Assembly (NCBI RefSeq): GCF_030518235.1
Contig: NZ_JAULSA010000004.1
Location: 248,001-312,000 of the forward strand
DNA: 64,000 bases
From: Saccharibacillus sp. CPCC 101409
GTDB lineage: Bacteria; Bacillota; Bacilli; Paenibacillales; Paenibacillaceae
Reading direction: 5' to 3'
Of the stretch, positions 53,816 to 62,211 are shown one piece after another; the stretch's first letter is position 1, and each line of letters starts with the position of its first letter. The notes beneath the pieces are model-generated. The model saw only the letters and a list, made by a program, of their open reading frames with translations, was not told the DNA's origin and searched no databases. Made by a program: the position numbers and the translations under genes.

Positions 53816-55447
53816 ATGACGACAATAGCCGACATCCTCAATCTCTCCCGCTACTCGGATCTCAAGCTGCTGACGGACGAGCGTTCGGTCGATACGCATC
53901 AAACGATACAAAGCGTGGAAATCTCCGAAACGCCCGATATCGAACATTATATTCCCGCCAATGTGCTGCTTTTGACCACGGCGATGAGTTATGCGGACGA
54001 CCAACAGGGACTGATTGCGTTGATCGACTCCCTGATCCGCGCCAAAGCGGTCGGCCTCGGCATCAAAACGGGACGGTTCCTGGGCGAAATTCGACCCGAA
54101 ATTATCGCGTACGCGGAGAAAGTCCATTTTCCGCTGATCGATATTCCCAATACGTACTCGCTGGGCTCGCTGCTGCATCAGCTGCTGAACAAGATCTGGG
54201 GCACGCGGTACGAAGAGATTTCGTTTGCGCTGGATATTCAAAAAAAGTTTTTCAACCTGTTGGTACAAAATGCGACTAACCAAATTGTAATTAATAAATT
54301 GAGCCAGATCGTGGAAACGCCCGTGATCCTGCTGAATCCGTTTAAAGAAATCATGGATTATTCCAAGCAGTTCAACCCGTCCAGCAACCCCGCGCAGCAT
54401 TATGTGAATCAGATCGTACAAAAAGTTCAAGGCGTGTCCAAAGAAAGCGATTCTTTGATCATCAACGGCCCGAAAGGGAACGAGATCCAGGTTTCGCTGG
54501 TCCCGATCCGGGTGCATACGTATTTCCCGCATTATCTGGTGATCGTGAATCCCGAACAAATCCCGTATCCGATCTCCAGCTTCGCGATCGATCAGGCGGC
54601 GATGGTGCTGTCGTTCGTCCTGTTCAAAAATGAAAAAGTATCGGAATCCCAGCAGTCGATCGCCACCGAACATTTCAAGGAATTGATCGATTACCATTCG
54701 GGAGCGAATCCGTCCGTACGTTCCTTCGAACTGAATGTGAAACACGGCTATCTGCTGTCCAATCACTACCAGGTGGTCCATGTGTTCGACGAAGCGGCGC
54801 TGGAAGATCCCATGCTCAACCTCAATCGGGAAGAGCGGTTGACCCTGGCTTCCCAGTGGCTGCAAAAGCATGTCCCGGATGAATTCGCCAACGGGCTGGT
54901 GCTGTTCTTCGGCGTCACCAAAGAAACCCTGCTTCTGATCCAGCGCGAAGTCGAAGATCTGGACGATAAGCTGCTGGATATCCGAAACCGGCTGCACGAC
55001 AGCCTGGGGATCGAATTGATCTTCAGTATCGGCAATCCTTATACCGACTGGAAACGGATCAACCAGTCCTATACGGAAGCCAAGCTGGTGTTCGACGAAC
55101 GCCGCAGCAGGCTGCAAACGCATCCGATTATCCATTACAAGGACAAAGGCATGGTTCAGCTGTTCCATCATTTGGAGAAGAACGACGTGCGCTTTTTCTG
55201 CGAAAATATCCTCAAAGACTTCGCTTATCCCAAAGAACCCGCGCTGATCGAACTGCGCCGAACGCTGTCGGTCTACCTGGGCGCGCAGTGCGAGATCGCC
55301 AGCGCCGCCTCCGCCCTGTTCGTGCATCGCAATACCGTCAAATACCGGATTCAGCGCTGCGAAGAAATCCTCGGCCATGCCGTCAACTCGCCCAGCCACT
55401 CCCTGAATTTGCGTCTTGCGCTCGCGCTGAGCGACGAAAACCGTTAA
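53816..55447 (+). CDS. pucR: PucR family transcriptional regulator of purine catabolism
   Basis: 543 residues from the ATG behind AAAGGATACA. N-terminal PucR domain (MTTIADILNLSRYSDLKLLTDERS; ANVLLLTTAMSY), GGDEF-like middle segment, and C-terminal PucR HTH: FVHRNTVKYRIQRCEEILGHAVNSP with the HRNTVxYRI signature. In Bacillus, PucR activates ureide genes in response to allantoin-type effectors. Divergent from pucG and central to the cluster, so it should control allC, allD/E, pucG and the oxamate operon. TATACT at about 53757 is a likely -10. Confidence 0.9.
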   Translation: MTTIADILNLSRYSDLKLLTDERSVDTHQTIQSVEISETPDIEHYIPANVLLLTTAMSYADDQQGLIALIDSLIRAKAVGLGIKTGRFLGEIRPEIIAYAEKVHFPLIDIPNTYSLGSLLHQLLNKIWGTRYEEISFALDIQKKFFNLLVQNATNQIVINKLSQIVETPVILLNPFKEIMDYSKQFNPSSNPAQHYVNQIVQKVQGVSKESDSLIINGPKGNEIQVSLVPIRVHTYFPHYLVIVNPEQIPYPISSFAIDQAAMVLSFVLFKNEKVSESQQSIATEHFKELIDYHSGANPSVRSFELNVKHGYLLSNHYQVVHVFDEAALEDPMLNLNREERLTLASQWLQKHVPDEFANGLVLFFGVTKETLLLIQREVEDLDDKLLDIRNRLHDSLGIELIFSIGNPYTDWKRINQSYTEAKLVFDERRSRLQTHPIIHYKDKGMVQLFHHLEKNDVRFFCENILKDFAYPKEPALIELRRTLSVYLGAQCEIASAASALFVHRNTVKYRIQRCEEILGHAVNSPSHSLNLRLALALSDENR

Positions 55448-55450
55448 ACA

Positions 55451-55518
55451 AAAAGCATTGAAGATTGAATCGCAAACCCGCTGCCGCCGGCGATTACGAT
55501 TCAACATTCAATGCTTTT
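55451..55518. terminator. Bidirectional terminator between pucR and allD
   Basis: AAAAGCATTGAA... (55451-55472) pairs with ...TTCAATGCTTTT (55497-55518) with two internal mismatches; A and T tracts at both ends serve both convergent genes. Confidence 0.8.
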
Positions 55519-55524
55519 ATTCAA

Positions 55525-56598
55525 TTAATTTGCGAAAGCGCCGAGTCCCTCGTAATGGTTGTAATGAATATCGTCCGACTCGAAATAGCGGATAATCGAC
55601 TCGGGAATATCCACGCCTTCCTTGAGGTTGTTCAAATACCGTTCGTGGCTGCCCTGTCCCGGATACTGCACATGGTCGAAGCCGGCCGCCGGTTTGATCG
55701 CGTTCAGTTCTTTCATGGTGCGCGTGATCGATTCCTGGAACGGTTTCAGTCCGACAAAGCGTTCCGGGTCGATAATGATATAGATCTGCCCCAGATTGCG
55801 GCCTTCGTGCAGATTGTGGTACATGGAGCTGACGTCTTTGCCGAACGGCAGACCAAGCAGGACGCCGGACAGGATGTCCACCATCATCATCAGGCCGTAA
55901 CCTTTCGGGCCGGCGATCGGAAGCAGCCCGTTAACCTGGTTGGGATCGGTTGTCGGCGCGCCGTCTTTGTCCACCGCCCAGGTATCCGGAATCGATTTGC
56001 CTTTGGAACGCGCGTCGAGGATCTTGCCCCAGGCCTGCACGGTCGTCGCCATATCGAAGATCAGCGGATCTTCGCCGGCGCTCGGAACGCCGAATGCGAT
56101 CGGGTTGGTACCGTAATATCTTTCCGCGCCGCCGAACGGAACGACCATCGGGTCGGACTGGCACATCGAGATGCCGATCAGGTTCGCTTCGGCGATCTTG
56201 CGCACGTAATACGACAGCGTGCCGGTATGACCGACTTTGGATACGCCGACTACGGCTACGCCGTTTTCTTTGGCCATCTTGATCGCCGGCTCCAGCGCTT
56301 CGTTCGCCGCGTAATGCCCCTGCGTGTTGTCGCCGTGGAAGATCGCGGTGCTCGGTCCGGTCTGCTCGAACTTGAGCTCGGGCTGCACGTTGATGCCGCC
56401 TTTGTTGATCCGCTCCGCGTAATACTCCACCCGCACGGCTCCGTGGGAATGGATGCCGCTCAGATCGGCGTACACCAGGTGATGCGCCGTTTCTTCGGCC
56501 TGTTCTTTTTTCAAACCCGCTCGGATCAGCTTGTTCTGGATCAATTCGTGCAGCTGCCCGCTGGTGACTCTGACCATTTTTTCTTCGATGCTCGACAT
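55525..56598 (-). CDS. allD: Ureidoglycolate dehydrogenase (Ldh2 family)
   Basis: 357 residues behind AAGGGGGC. Type-2 malate/L-lactate/ureidoglycolate dehydrogenase fold: ADLSGIHSHGAVRVEYYAERI at about 49-69 (catalytic His in SHG), GNPIAFG-like YYGTNPIAFGVPS at about 163-175, PIAGPKGYGLMMMVDILSGVL. NAD(P)-dependent oxidation of ureidoglycolate to oxalurate. It directly follows allE (24 bases), which supplies ureidoglycolate, so AllD is preferred over lactate or malate dehydrogenase. Confidence 0.88.
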   Translation of the reverse strand: MSSIEEKMVRVTSGQLHELIQNKLIRAGLKKEQAEETAHHLVYADLSGIHSHGAVRVEYYAERINKGGINVQPELKFEQTGPSTAIFHGDNTQGHYAANEALEPAIKMAKENGVAVVGVSKVGHTGTLSYYVRKIAEANLIGISMCQSDPMVVPFGGAERYYGTNPIAFGVPSAGEDPLIFDMATTVQAWGKILDARSKGKSIPDTWAVDKDGAPTTDPNQVNGLLPIAGPKGYGLMMMVDILSGVLLGLPFGKDVSSMYHNLHEGRNLGQIYIIIDPERFVGLKPFQESITRTMKELNAIKPAAGFDHVQYPGQGSHERYLNNLKEGVDIPESIIRYFESDDIHYNHYEGLGAFAN

Positions 56599-56622
56599 GC
56601 TGGATAGCCCCCTTTTCGACGC

Positions 56623-57411
56623 TTACACACCCGGGTTGCGATTCGCGTCTTTGGAATAAACGTAAGCCAATTTTTCTTTGCGGTCTGTGGAATACGCGGC
56701 CTGCGGAACGTAAGAGGCCATGAAGATGTAGTCGCCTTTCTCTACCGGATACCAGTTGTTGTCCAGGTTGTACATGCCTTTGCCGGACAGGATGTATGCG
56801 CCGTGTTCCTGGTAATGCGTTTCGACGTAACCGTGGCTGGCGGCAGGCGAGAATTCCAGGATGTGCATATTCATATCGAAGCCCAGGTCGTCGGCCGGCA
56901 GCAGGTTCCAGAACAGGACGTCTTCCATGCCTTCGTATTCGATCGGCTCGATATCCGCGCGGTTGCCGACGACTTTGCGGGCCTGGTGCCCTTCGATCGG
57001 ATCGTACTTGCGTTGGTACAGGAAGACTTCCGTTACGCCGGACTGCCCGTTTTCGAAAAACATCTTCTCGTTTACCGGGAAGAACGCGTAACCGCCGTCG
57101 GTCAATTCGTGACTTTCGTTGCTATCGCTTACATTTAATTTGCCGGAAATGACATAAACAAAGGTCTCGATGCCTTCGCCGCCGAAGCCCAGCGTATTCT
57201 TGCCGCCTTCTTGAAACTCGGCGATAAAGTCGGAGAAGCTGGCTCCGATCCGGGGCGAACCCAGAATGCTGATCTTTGTGTTCTCGAATCCCGGGACCAC
57301 GTTATTCACTAAGCCGTCATGCGGCAAAATGGCATAATTGTTCTTTTTGACGACTGCGCGCGACGCCAATACACCGTCCAGATAGCCGACGTTATTGTTT
57401 TTATAACCCAT
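56623..57411 (-). CDS. allE: (S)-ureidoglycine aminohydrolase
   Basis: 262 residues from the ATG behind AAAGGGAACG. Bicupin: first cupin around [18 protein letters not shown], second with the metal-binding pattern [26 protein letters not shown] (two His and a Glu side) at about 190-215, [14 protein letters not shown] before it. Releases ammonia from ureidoglycine, giving (S)-ureidoglycolate for AllD. First gene of the allE-allD unit. Confidence 0.9.
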   Translation of the reverse strand: MGYKNNNVGYLDGVLASRAVVKKNNYAILPHDGLVNNVVPGFENTKISILGSPRIGASFSDFIAEFQEGGKNTLGFGGEGIETFVYVISGKLNVSDSNESHELTDGGYAFFPVNEKMFFENGQSGVTEVFLYQRKYDPIEGHQARKVVGNRADIEPIEYEGMEDVLFWNLLPADDLGFDMNMHILEFSPAASHGYVETHYQEHGAYILSGKGMYNLDNNWYPVEKGDYIFMASYVPQAAYSTDRKEKLAYVYSKDANRNPGV

Positions 57412-57562
57412 GTCTAATCGTTCCCTTTCCGTGAATAGGATTACAGTCAGAAACACTGCTCCAATTCATTGTAAGCACTTCACCGGAAGGCTAACAGTTT
57501 CAAAAGCTACAATTCTTGCGCCGCCGTTGTTGATGATGAACAAAGACGCTCGGTATCCTCTA

Positions 57563-57610
57563 CAAAAAAAGCCGCGACATTCTTCCCGGAAGGAAGGGTT
57601 GTCGCAGCTT
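57563..57610 (-). terminator. Intrinsic terminator upstream of allE
   Basis: On the minus strand AGCTGCGACA... and ...TGTCGCGGCT form a stem followed by seven T (57563-57569). It lies about 150 bases before the allE start and just after repeat copy 2. It may simply end the lipoprotein gene at 57840, or act as a leader terminator. Confidence 0.75.
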
Positions 57611-57621
57611 CAAGTTGTCTA

Positions 57622-57773
57622 GAAATCCTGTTCGTAAAACAAATGCAAGAGCTGCGAGAGAAATTCGTTCCGGTCGCGTGTTGAAATCGGGAAGCTTTGA
57701 TTAGATTTAAGTGGGTTCTTCCCGATTTCAAAGGCGAACATTATCATTCCTTCACTGAATTTCTCCCTCCGCT
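57622..57773 (-). repeat. Structured repeat element, copy 2 (upstream of allE)
   Basis: Second copy of the element at 51964-52187. Inner stem TTGAAATCGGG (57681-57691) / CCCGATTTCAA (57721-57731); outer stem GAGAAATTC / GAATTTCTC. Same orientation relative to its downstream gene as copy 1. The 57412-57839 gap holds this element, the terminator at 57563 and a possible -10 TACAAT (minus strand, 57468-57473); no gene is seen. Confidence 0.75.
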
Positions 57774-57839
57774 CTTTCACTTTGCTTAGAATCTAGAGAT
57801 TCAAGACACGTTGAATCTCTGGCGCAGATGTTTTGTCCG

Positions 57840-58874
57840 TTAGAACCCGCCCGGAATGACTTCGTCGCCGGACGGGATGCTGTAATTGAACGTTTGGGTT
57901 CCGTTGTAATTCTTGAAGACGGTCGTTCCTTCGATTTGGACGGACACCGGCTGCGCCGTATCCGTGCCGTTCATGATATCGAAGTCCATGCTCAGTCTGC
58001 CGTACTGCGGCAGACCGTCCCGGTTCGTGCCCAGGTCGAGCACGGCTTTGCGGATATCGGCGGCGTCCGTGATCCGCTTCGCGGCGCTTTCGATCGACTC
58101 GTCGCTCGTGTTATCCAGCGAAGCGTGCATCTCTTCCAGGTCTTCGTCGGTGATTTGCAGCTTATCTTTCCACTCCTTGCCGCCCAGCACATCGTCCACG
58201 ATCCGCGGCGCGACTTCCCGGACCGCTTTGCGGAATACCGGTTCCAGATCTTTCTCTTTCAGTTCCAGACGCGCAACCGAATCGGCTTTGACGCCTTCCG
58301 GCACCCTGGCCGATTTCGAGCCGGCGTTGATCAGGATGCTGCCGTCGTATTCCTGCGCCGCCACTCGCAGAATATCTTCGGCCAGCCCGTTAATGTCTTC
58401 GGTTTGCAGCGGGATCGCCATATTGATATTCGGCTGATAGAACTTGCCCGCGAACTGCGGCGCGCCGACCAGAGTTGCGAGCGTGTCCGGAATCTTGATG
58501 TAGGCTTTGCCGTCCGCCACGATCAGCACCGAATTAATCTTGAGTTCCGTCCCGTCCTCGCCTGTGCTCGCCAGCGAAAGTTCCGCTTCCAGTTCGCCCA
58601 GCGCTTTGTCGTACGCTCCGTTTATGCTCAAGTTCAACGTGCCGTTGGCCAGAGCTGCGGCCGGAGCCGCCAGCATGCCCGTGCCGCCCGCGTCGATGCC
58701 TTCGGACGATACTTGAATTTGCGTCGAACTCTCGAACGCAAACGAATCCGCGGACGTCAGCTTCCCGTAAGCTTCCGGCACCGCCTGTTCCGCCGTCAGC
58801 GATCTGCCGCAGCCCGACAGCGCCAGCGCGCCGAGTGCCGCCAACACGCCCAGTTTCCATGTTTTCTTTTTCAT
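57840..58874 (-). CDS. Lipoprotein, LppX/DUF6612-like
   Basis: 344 residues from the ATG behind GGGGG. Signal peptide and lipobox ALSGC (Cys at about 20). Mature part begins LTAEQAVPEAYGKLTSADSFAFESSTQIQVSS, the pattern of lipoproteins with an LolA/LppX-like cradle, with KADSVARLELKEKDLEPVFRKA later and a strand-rich C-terminus. Role unknown; possibly binds lipids or supports envelope assembly. Confidence 0.65.
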   Translation of the reverse strand: MKKKTWKLGVLAALGALALSGCGRSLTAEQAVPEAYGKLTSADSFAFESSTQIQVSSEGIDAGGTGMLAAPAAALANGTLNLSINGAYDKALGELEAELSLASTGEDGTELKINSVLIVADGKAYIKIPDTLATLVGAPQFAGKFYQPNINMAIPLQTEDINGLAEDILRVAAQEYDGSILINAGSKSARVPEGVKADSVARLELKEKDLEPVFRKAVREVAPRIVDDVLGGKEWKDKLQITDEDLEEMHASLDNTSDESIESAAKRITDAADIRKAVLDLGTNRDGLPQYGRLSMDFDIMNGTDTAQPVSVQIEGTTVFKNYNGTQTFNYSIPSGDEVIPGGF

Positions 58875-58945
58875 TGGAACCCCCAGAAAATGCGTATTTA
58901 ATAAGTATAAGTAAAACACATCCCGGAGGCAGAAGGCCAGGGATA

Positions 58946-59172
58946 ATGAAAAAGAGTCCAATAACCAGGCGGAGCACAGTCCGCTGCCTTTCCCTAACAA
59001 TAAGCTGCTGGGGATTCGAGCCGTTTTCTGGATTCTTACCGCCGTGGCCGGAGCAGGAGCGGTTTATGCTTGGTCGATAAGATTGCCGGAGCGGTCTAAG
59101 GAAGGGGCGTCCGCAGACCAAAAAGCTCTCCCCGATCATCGGAAAGAGCCGGCAAAGCGCAGGATCGATTAA
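58946..59172 (+). pseudogene. Small membrane protein with one-base frame break at the start
   Basis: From 58954 a frame of 72 codons encodes ESNNQAEHSPLPFPNNK, a membrane helix (LLGIRAVFWILTAVAGAGAVYAW) and a basic tail (EPAKRRID), ending at TAA 59170-59172. It has no in-frame start. An ATG at 58946 with AAGG upstream is out of frame by one base across an A5 tract (58949-58953); six A would give M-K-K-E-S-N-N-Q. So this is a recent frameshift, a sequencing error, or slippage-dependent expression. Confidence 0.5.
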
Positions 59173-59205
59173 ACCTGTCTCGAACGCCGACAGCGTTCGT
59201 ACCCA

Positions 59206-59232
59206 AAAGCCCGCGTCTTCCGCGGGCTTTGC
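59206..59232. terminator. Terminator hairpin
   Basis: Perfect 10-bp stem AAAGCCCGCG / CGCGGGCTTT with loop TCTTC between the small membrane-protein frame (+) and the convergent SDR gene (-). Confidence 0.75.
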
Positions 59233-59240
59233 TGTGTCTA

Positions 59241-60014
59241 TTATACGCTCAATCCTCCGTCTACAGGCAGAACGACTCCCGTGACGAAAGAAGAATAATC
59301 GCTGAGCAGCCAGGCTGCCGCATTTGCGATTTCAATCGGTTCGGCCGGACGCCGAAGAGGCGTTTTGGCGCTGATTTGTTCGATAATATCGGGATTGATC
59401 GCCACCCACTGCTGAATCATATCCGTCATGGTCGTTCCCGGAGCAATCGCATTAACGCGGATGCCCGAAGGCCCGTATTCGACCGCGGCTGTTTGCGTCA
59501 GACTGTTTACCGCCCGTTTGGATGCTCCGTACGCGCCCAATCCCGGGTTTCCTTTCAGACTGCCCACGCTGCTGGCGTTCACGATGGAACCCGAGCCCGA
59601 AGTCTCCAGCATGGCTTTGATCTGGGCTTTCATGCACAGCCAGACCCCTTTATAATTTACGGATTGAATGAGGTCGAAATCTTCTTCTTTTTCCTCATGC
59701 AAAGGCGATACGGTCACGCCTACGCCGGCATTGTTGAACGCCCCGTCCAGACGGCCGTACCGTTCTACCGTCGCCTTTACCGCCGCTTCGACGCTGTCCG
59801 CCTGCGACAGATCGGCTGCAAAAATAGCCGCCTCGCCGCCCGCTGCCGCTATTTCGTCCCCGATCTTATTCAGCTCGGATTCGGTTCTTGCGACAAGCAT
59901 TACGGAAGCTCCGTGCTTTGCAAACAGTCTTGCCGCCTCCGCTCCGATTCCTCGTCCCGCCCCTGTAATCATTACGACTTTATTCGCCAATAAAGGCCCG
60001 GAAATAGCTGTCAT
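59241..60014 (-). CDS. Short-chain dehydrogenase/reductase
   Basis: 257 residues from the ATG at 60014, seven bases after GAGGAGA (60020 is possible). TGAGRGIGAEAA cofactor motif, NNAGVG, Ser in IVNASSVGS, Tyr-x3-Lys in YGASKRAV, VNAIAPG, and GVVLPVDGGLSV at the end: classical SDR of the glucose-dehydrogenase/FabG-like type. Divergent from the XRE regulator; such pairs are usually regulator and target. Confidence 0.87.
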   Translation of the reverse strand: MTAISGPLLANKVVMITGAGRGIGAEAARLFAKHGASVMLVARTESELNKIGDEIAAAGGEAAIFAADLSQADSVEAAVKATVERYGRLDGAFNNAGVGVTVSPLHEEKEEDFDLIQSVNYKGVWLCMKAQIKAMLETSGSGSIVNASSVGSLKGNPGLGAYGASKRAVNSLTQTAAVEYGPSGIRVNAIAPGTTMTDMIQQWVAINPDIIEQISAKTPLRRPAEPIEIANAAAWLLSDYSSFVTGVVLPVDGGLSV

Positions 60015-60039
60015 CTTCATTCTCCTCGTCCTCGGGATT

Positions 60040-60069
60040 GTTGAACTCGTCAACTGCCTTGAGTATACT
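60040..60069 (+). promoter_or_regulatory. SigA promoter of the XRE regulator with overlapping dyad
   Basis: TTGAAC (60041-60046), 17-base spacer, TATACT (60064-60069). The inverted repeat GTTGA-N5-TCAAC (60040-60054) covers the -35, a good place for autorepression. Confidence 0.6.
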
Positions 60070-60141
60070 TGGACTGTAAAAAGGTGACGATAACCTGCTT
60101 GATGGTGGGTCTGCGAGTGACAGGATAAGGGGGAAAAGACT

Positions 60142-60978
60142 TTGAACGATCATGAGCGCCGTCTGGCGCTGGGTAACTTCTTGCGCAATCGCAGGGCCTC
60201 CCTCTCCCCGCCGGAGGTCGGTCTTCCGCCCGCCGGCCGACGCCGGACCCAGGGGCTGAGGCGGGAAGAAGTAGCGGCTATCGCCAACATCGGGCTCTCC
60301 TGGTATACAAGGCTCGAACAAGGGCGCGATATTCATCCGTCTACGGACGTACTGGAAAGCCTGGCTTCGGCGCTCCAACTTACCGCCAACGAGCGAAGAC
60401 ATCTTTTTCTGCTTGCGGGAGATTCGCCTCCTCCTCAATCGACGATCGTCGAAGAGAAGATCGGCGCTTCCGTTCAGGACATGCTGGACAAGTTGAATCC
60501 GAATCCGGCTTATGTCATCGGGAAGAAGTGGGATTTTCTGGCTTGGAATCAAGCGGCGGACGCCTTGTTTACAATCGTCGGTTCGCCGCTTCCGCACGGT
60601 TACAATCTGATGTGGCGTCAATTTACCGATCCGATGTGGCGCGAAGGTTCGGAGGATTGGAACAGCGTTTCGAGGAGAATGGCAGCCGAGTTCCGGACCT
60701 CGCGAGCGCGCTATTTGTCCGACGCTTCCTTTGACCGGTTGATTGAAGATTTGAAAAAGGCAAGCCCGGATTTCGCAACAATGTGGCAGCAGCACGAAGT
60801 TTCTCGTTCTCTCGACGGCTATAAAAAGCTGCTTCATCCCGATATGGGAGCGATGGAGTTTGAACAAATCACGCTGCAATTCCCCAACGAACCCGATCAG
60901 CGGATCATGATTTATATGCCTGATCCGGCGGCGAAGTCGCAGTTGGAGCATTATTTGGCGAAAATGCAAACTTTTTAA
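60142..60978 (+). CDS. XRE family regulator with MmyB-like ligand domain
   Basis: 278 residues from the TTG behind AAGGGGGAAAAG. N-terminal HTH (LGNFLRNRRASLSPPEVGL, RTQGLRREEVAAIANIGLSWYTRLEQGRDI), followed by the MmyB-type PAS-like ligand-binding domain (NPAYVIGKKWDFLAWNQAADALF). Members often pair with a divergent SDR gene and repress it until a small hydrophobic ligand binds; that fits the neighbour at 59241. Confidence 0.88.
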   Translation: MNDHERRLALGNFLRNRRASLSPPEVGLPPAGRRRTQGLRREEVAAIANIGLSWYTRLEQGRDIHPSTDVLESLASALQLTANERRHLFLLAGDSPPPQSTIVEEKIGASVQDMLDKLNPNPAYVIGKKWDFLAWNQAADALFTIVGSPLPHGYNLMWRQFTDPMWREGSEDWNSVSRRMAAEFRTSRARYLSDASFDRLIEDLKKASPDFATMWQQHEVSRSLDGYKKLLHPDMGAMEFEQITLQFPNEPDQRIMIYMPDPAAKSQLEHYLAKMQTF

Positions 60979-61010
60979 CAGCCGTTTCGCTTCCTGTCGA
61001 TTTACAGCCT

Positions 61011-61045
61011 TGAAAGCTCGCGTTCTTTCGCGGGCTTTTTCTTTT
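61011..61045 (+). terminator. Intrinsic terminator
   Basis: GAAAGCTCGCG / CGCGGGCTTTT stem with a TTCTTT loop and a T-rich tail after the XRE gene. Confidence 0.75.
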
Positions 61046-61191
61046 TTGATCCGCTGTTGTTCGCCGCAAGCCGTTGGATACAAATCCCGGTCAAAAGCGG
61101 TCTTACAAACAGAAACGCAAAATGATAGCGGAACGTCTTGCCGCGGTCGATTCATTTTGAGATCAAACAAGCCGCAGCGAAGGAGCCCGTC

Positions 61192-62121
61192 ATGTCCAAA
61201 CAGCGTAAGATCGTGTTCACAGCGTTCCTGCTCTACACCGCTTCGATTCTTTATTTGATGTTTTTCGGTTTCGGAAGAACGGACGCCGCCGCTCAAACGA
61301 ACGGGTATACTTTTATTTGGATGCCCGACAGCTTTTTTAAAATGCCGGCTTTGTCCGAACTTCTGCATCCGACTTTGATGGCGATTGTGGACATCGGAAA
61401 CGTCGCGGCTTTTATCCCGTTCGGACTGCTGGTTCCGGTGCTGTACCGGATGCCGTTTGTCCGATTTATCGGATTGTTCGTCCTGTGCGTTTTAACAATC
61501 GAAACGCTGCAAGCCTTGACTTTACTCGGCAGTTTCGACGTCAACGACGTGATTCAAAATTCCTCGGGCGCGGCAATCGGATACGGAGCGTACGCTGTTG
61601 GAACCCGCGGTAAAACAGTCCCGAAAAGAACGATCTTTACCGGACTTTGCGCCTCCCTGCTTCTGGCGGGAACACTAATCGTTTACAGCGGGATCGATAA
61701 AGCGTTCACCGAAGAACAAGGGCCTTTTACGGCGTTGAACGAATGGAAAGATGCGCGGGGGAATCCCGTTCAATCCGCCGGGCCTTGCATATTCACGCTC
61801 GGCGGCCAAAAAGTAGAACCCCGATACAACGTGTACGGCGCCGAACACGGAAAAAAAACCGTCTATACCTATGAGTTGAAAGGCAAGGAGCTGTTCCTGT
61901 TTCTGAATTACGGAATCCCCGATCAAGGCGTTCTCCGCGGAAGCCTGAGCATTTCGGTAGACGGTCAGCAAATCCTGTCCGATTCCGAGGAATACCAGGA
62001 TCGCGAACCGGCTGAATTCAAATGGTTTTTCGAACAGGCCGACGAGCTGACGATCACGATCGAAGGCCGGGAAAAAATATGGGATATCGGGTATCGGGAG
62101 ATGAAGTATTTCTGGGAGTGA
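61192..62121 (+). CDS. VanZ-like membrane protein with C-terminal outer domain
   Basis: 309 residues from the ATG seven bases after AAGGAG. Residues about 1-155 are a VanZ domain with four membrane helices (FTAFLLYTASILYLMFFGFG; NVAAFIPFGLLVPVLY; FIGLFVLCVLTIETLQALT; SFDVNDVIQNSSGAAIGYG with the conserved D-D-x-x-N). A fifth helix at about 163-180 leads to an extracellular beta-rich domain (about 190-309). VanZ proteins are tied to glycopeptide tolerance and cell-envelope homeostasis; no van genes are near, so a resistance role is not claimed. Confidence 0.8.
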   Translation: MSKQRKIVFTAFLLYTASILYLMFFGFGRTDAAAQTNGYTFIWMPDSFFKMPALSELLHPTLMAIVDIGNVAAFIPFGLLVPVLYRMPFVRFIGLFVLCVLTIETLQALTLLGSFDVNDVIQNSSGAAIGYGAYAVGTRGKTVPKRTIFTGLCASLLLAGTLIVYSGIDKAFTEEQGPFTALNEWKDARGNPVQSAGPCIFTLGGQKVEPRYNVYGAEHGKKTVYTYELKGKELFLFLNYGIPDQGVLRGSLSISVDGQQILSDSEEYQDREPAEFKWFFEQADELTITIEGREKIWDIGYREMKYFWE

Positions 62122-62211
62122 TCGAAGTTTTGACTTTTATGCGCTCCGATTATAAATTAGTAACAAAAAGGGGCTTATTGACTCATTGCCCGCAGGAAGG
62201 AGAATCGACTT

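Noticed and set aside
61192-62121. Teicoplanin resistance gene vanZ
   Set aside because: Only the VanZ domain is shared; the protein has an extra outer domain and no van cluster is near, so a resistance claim is not supported.
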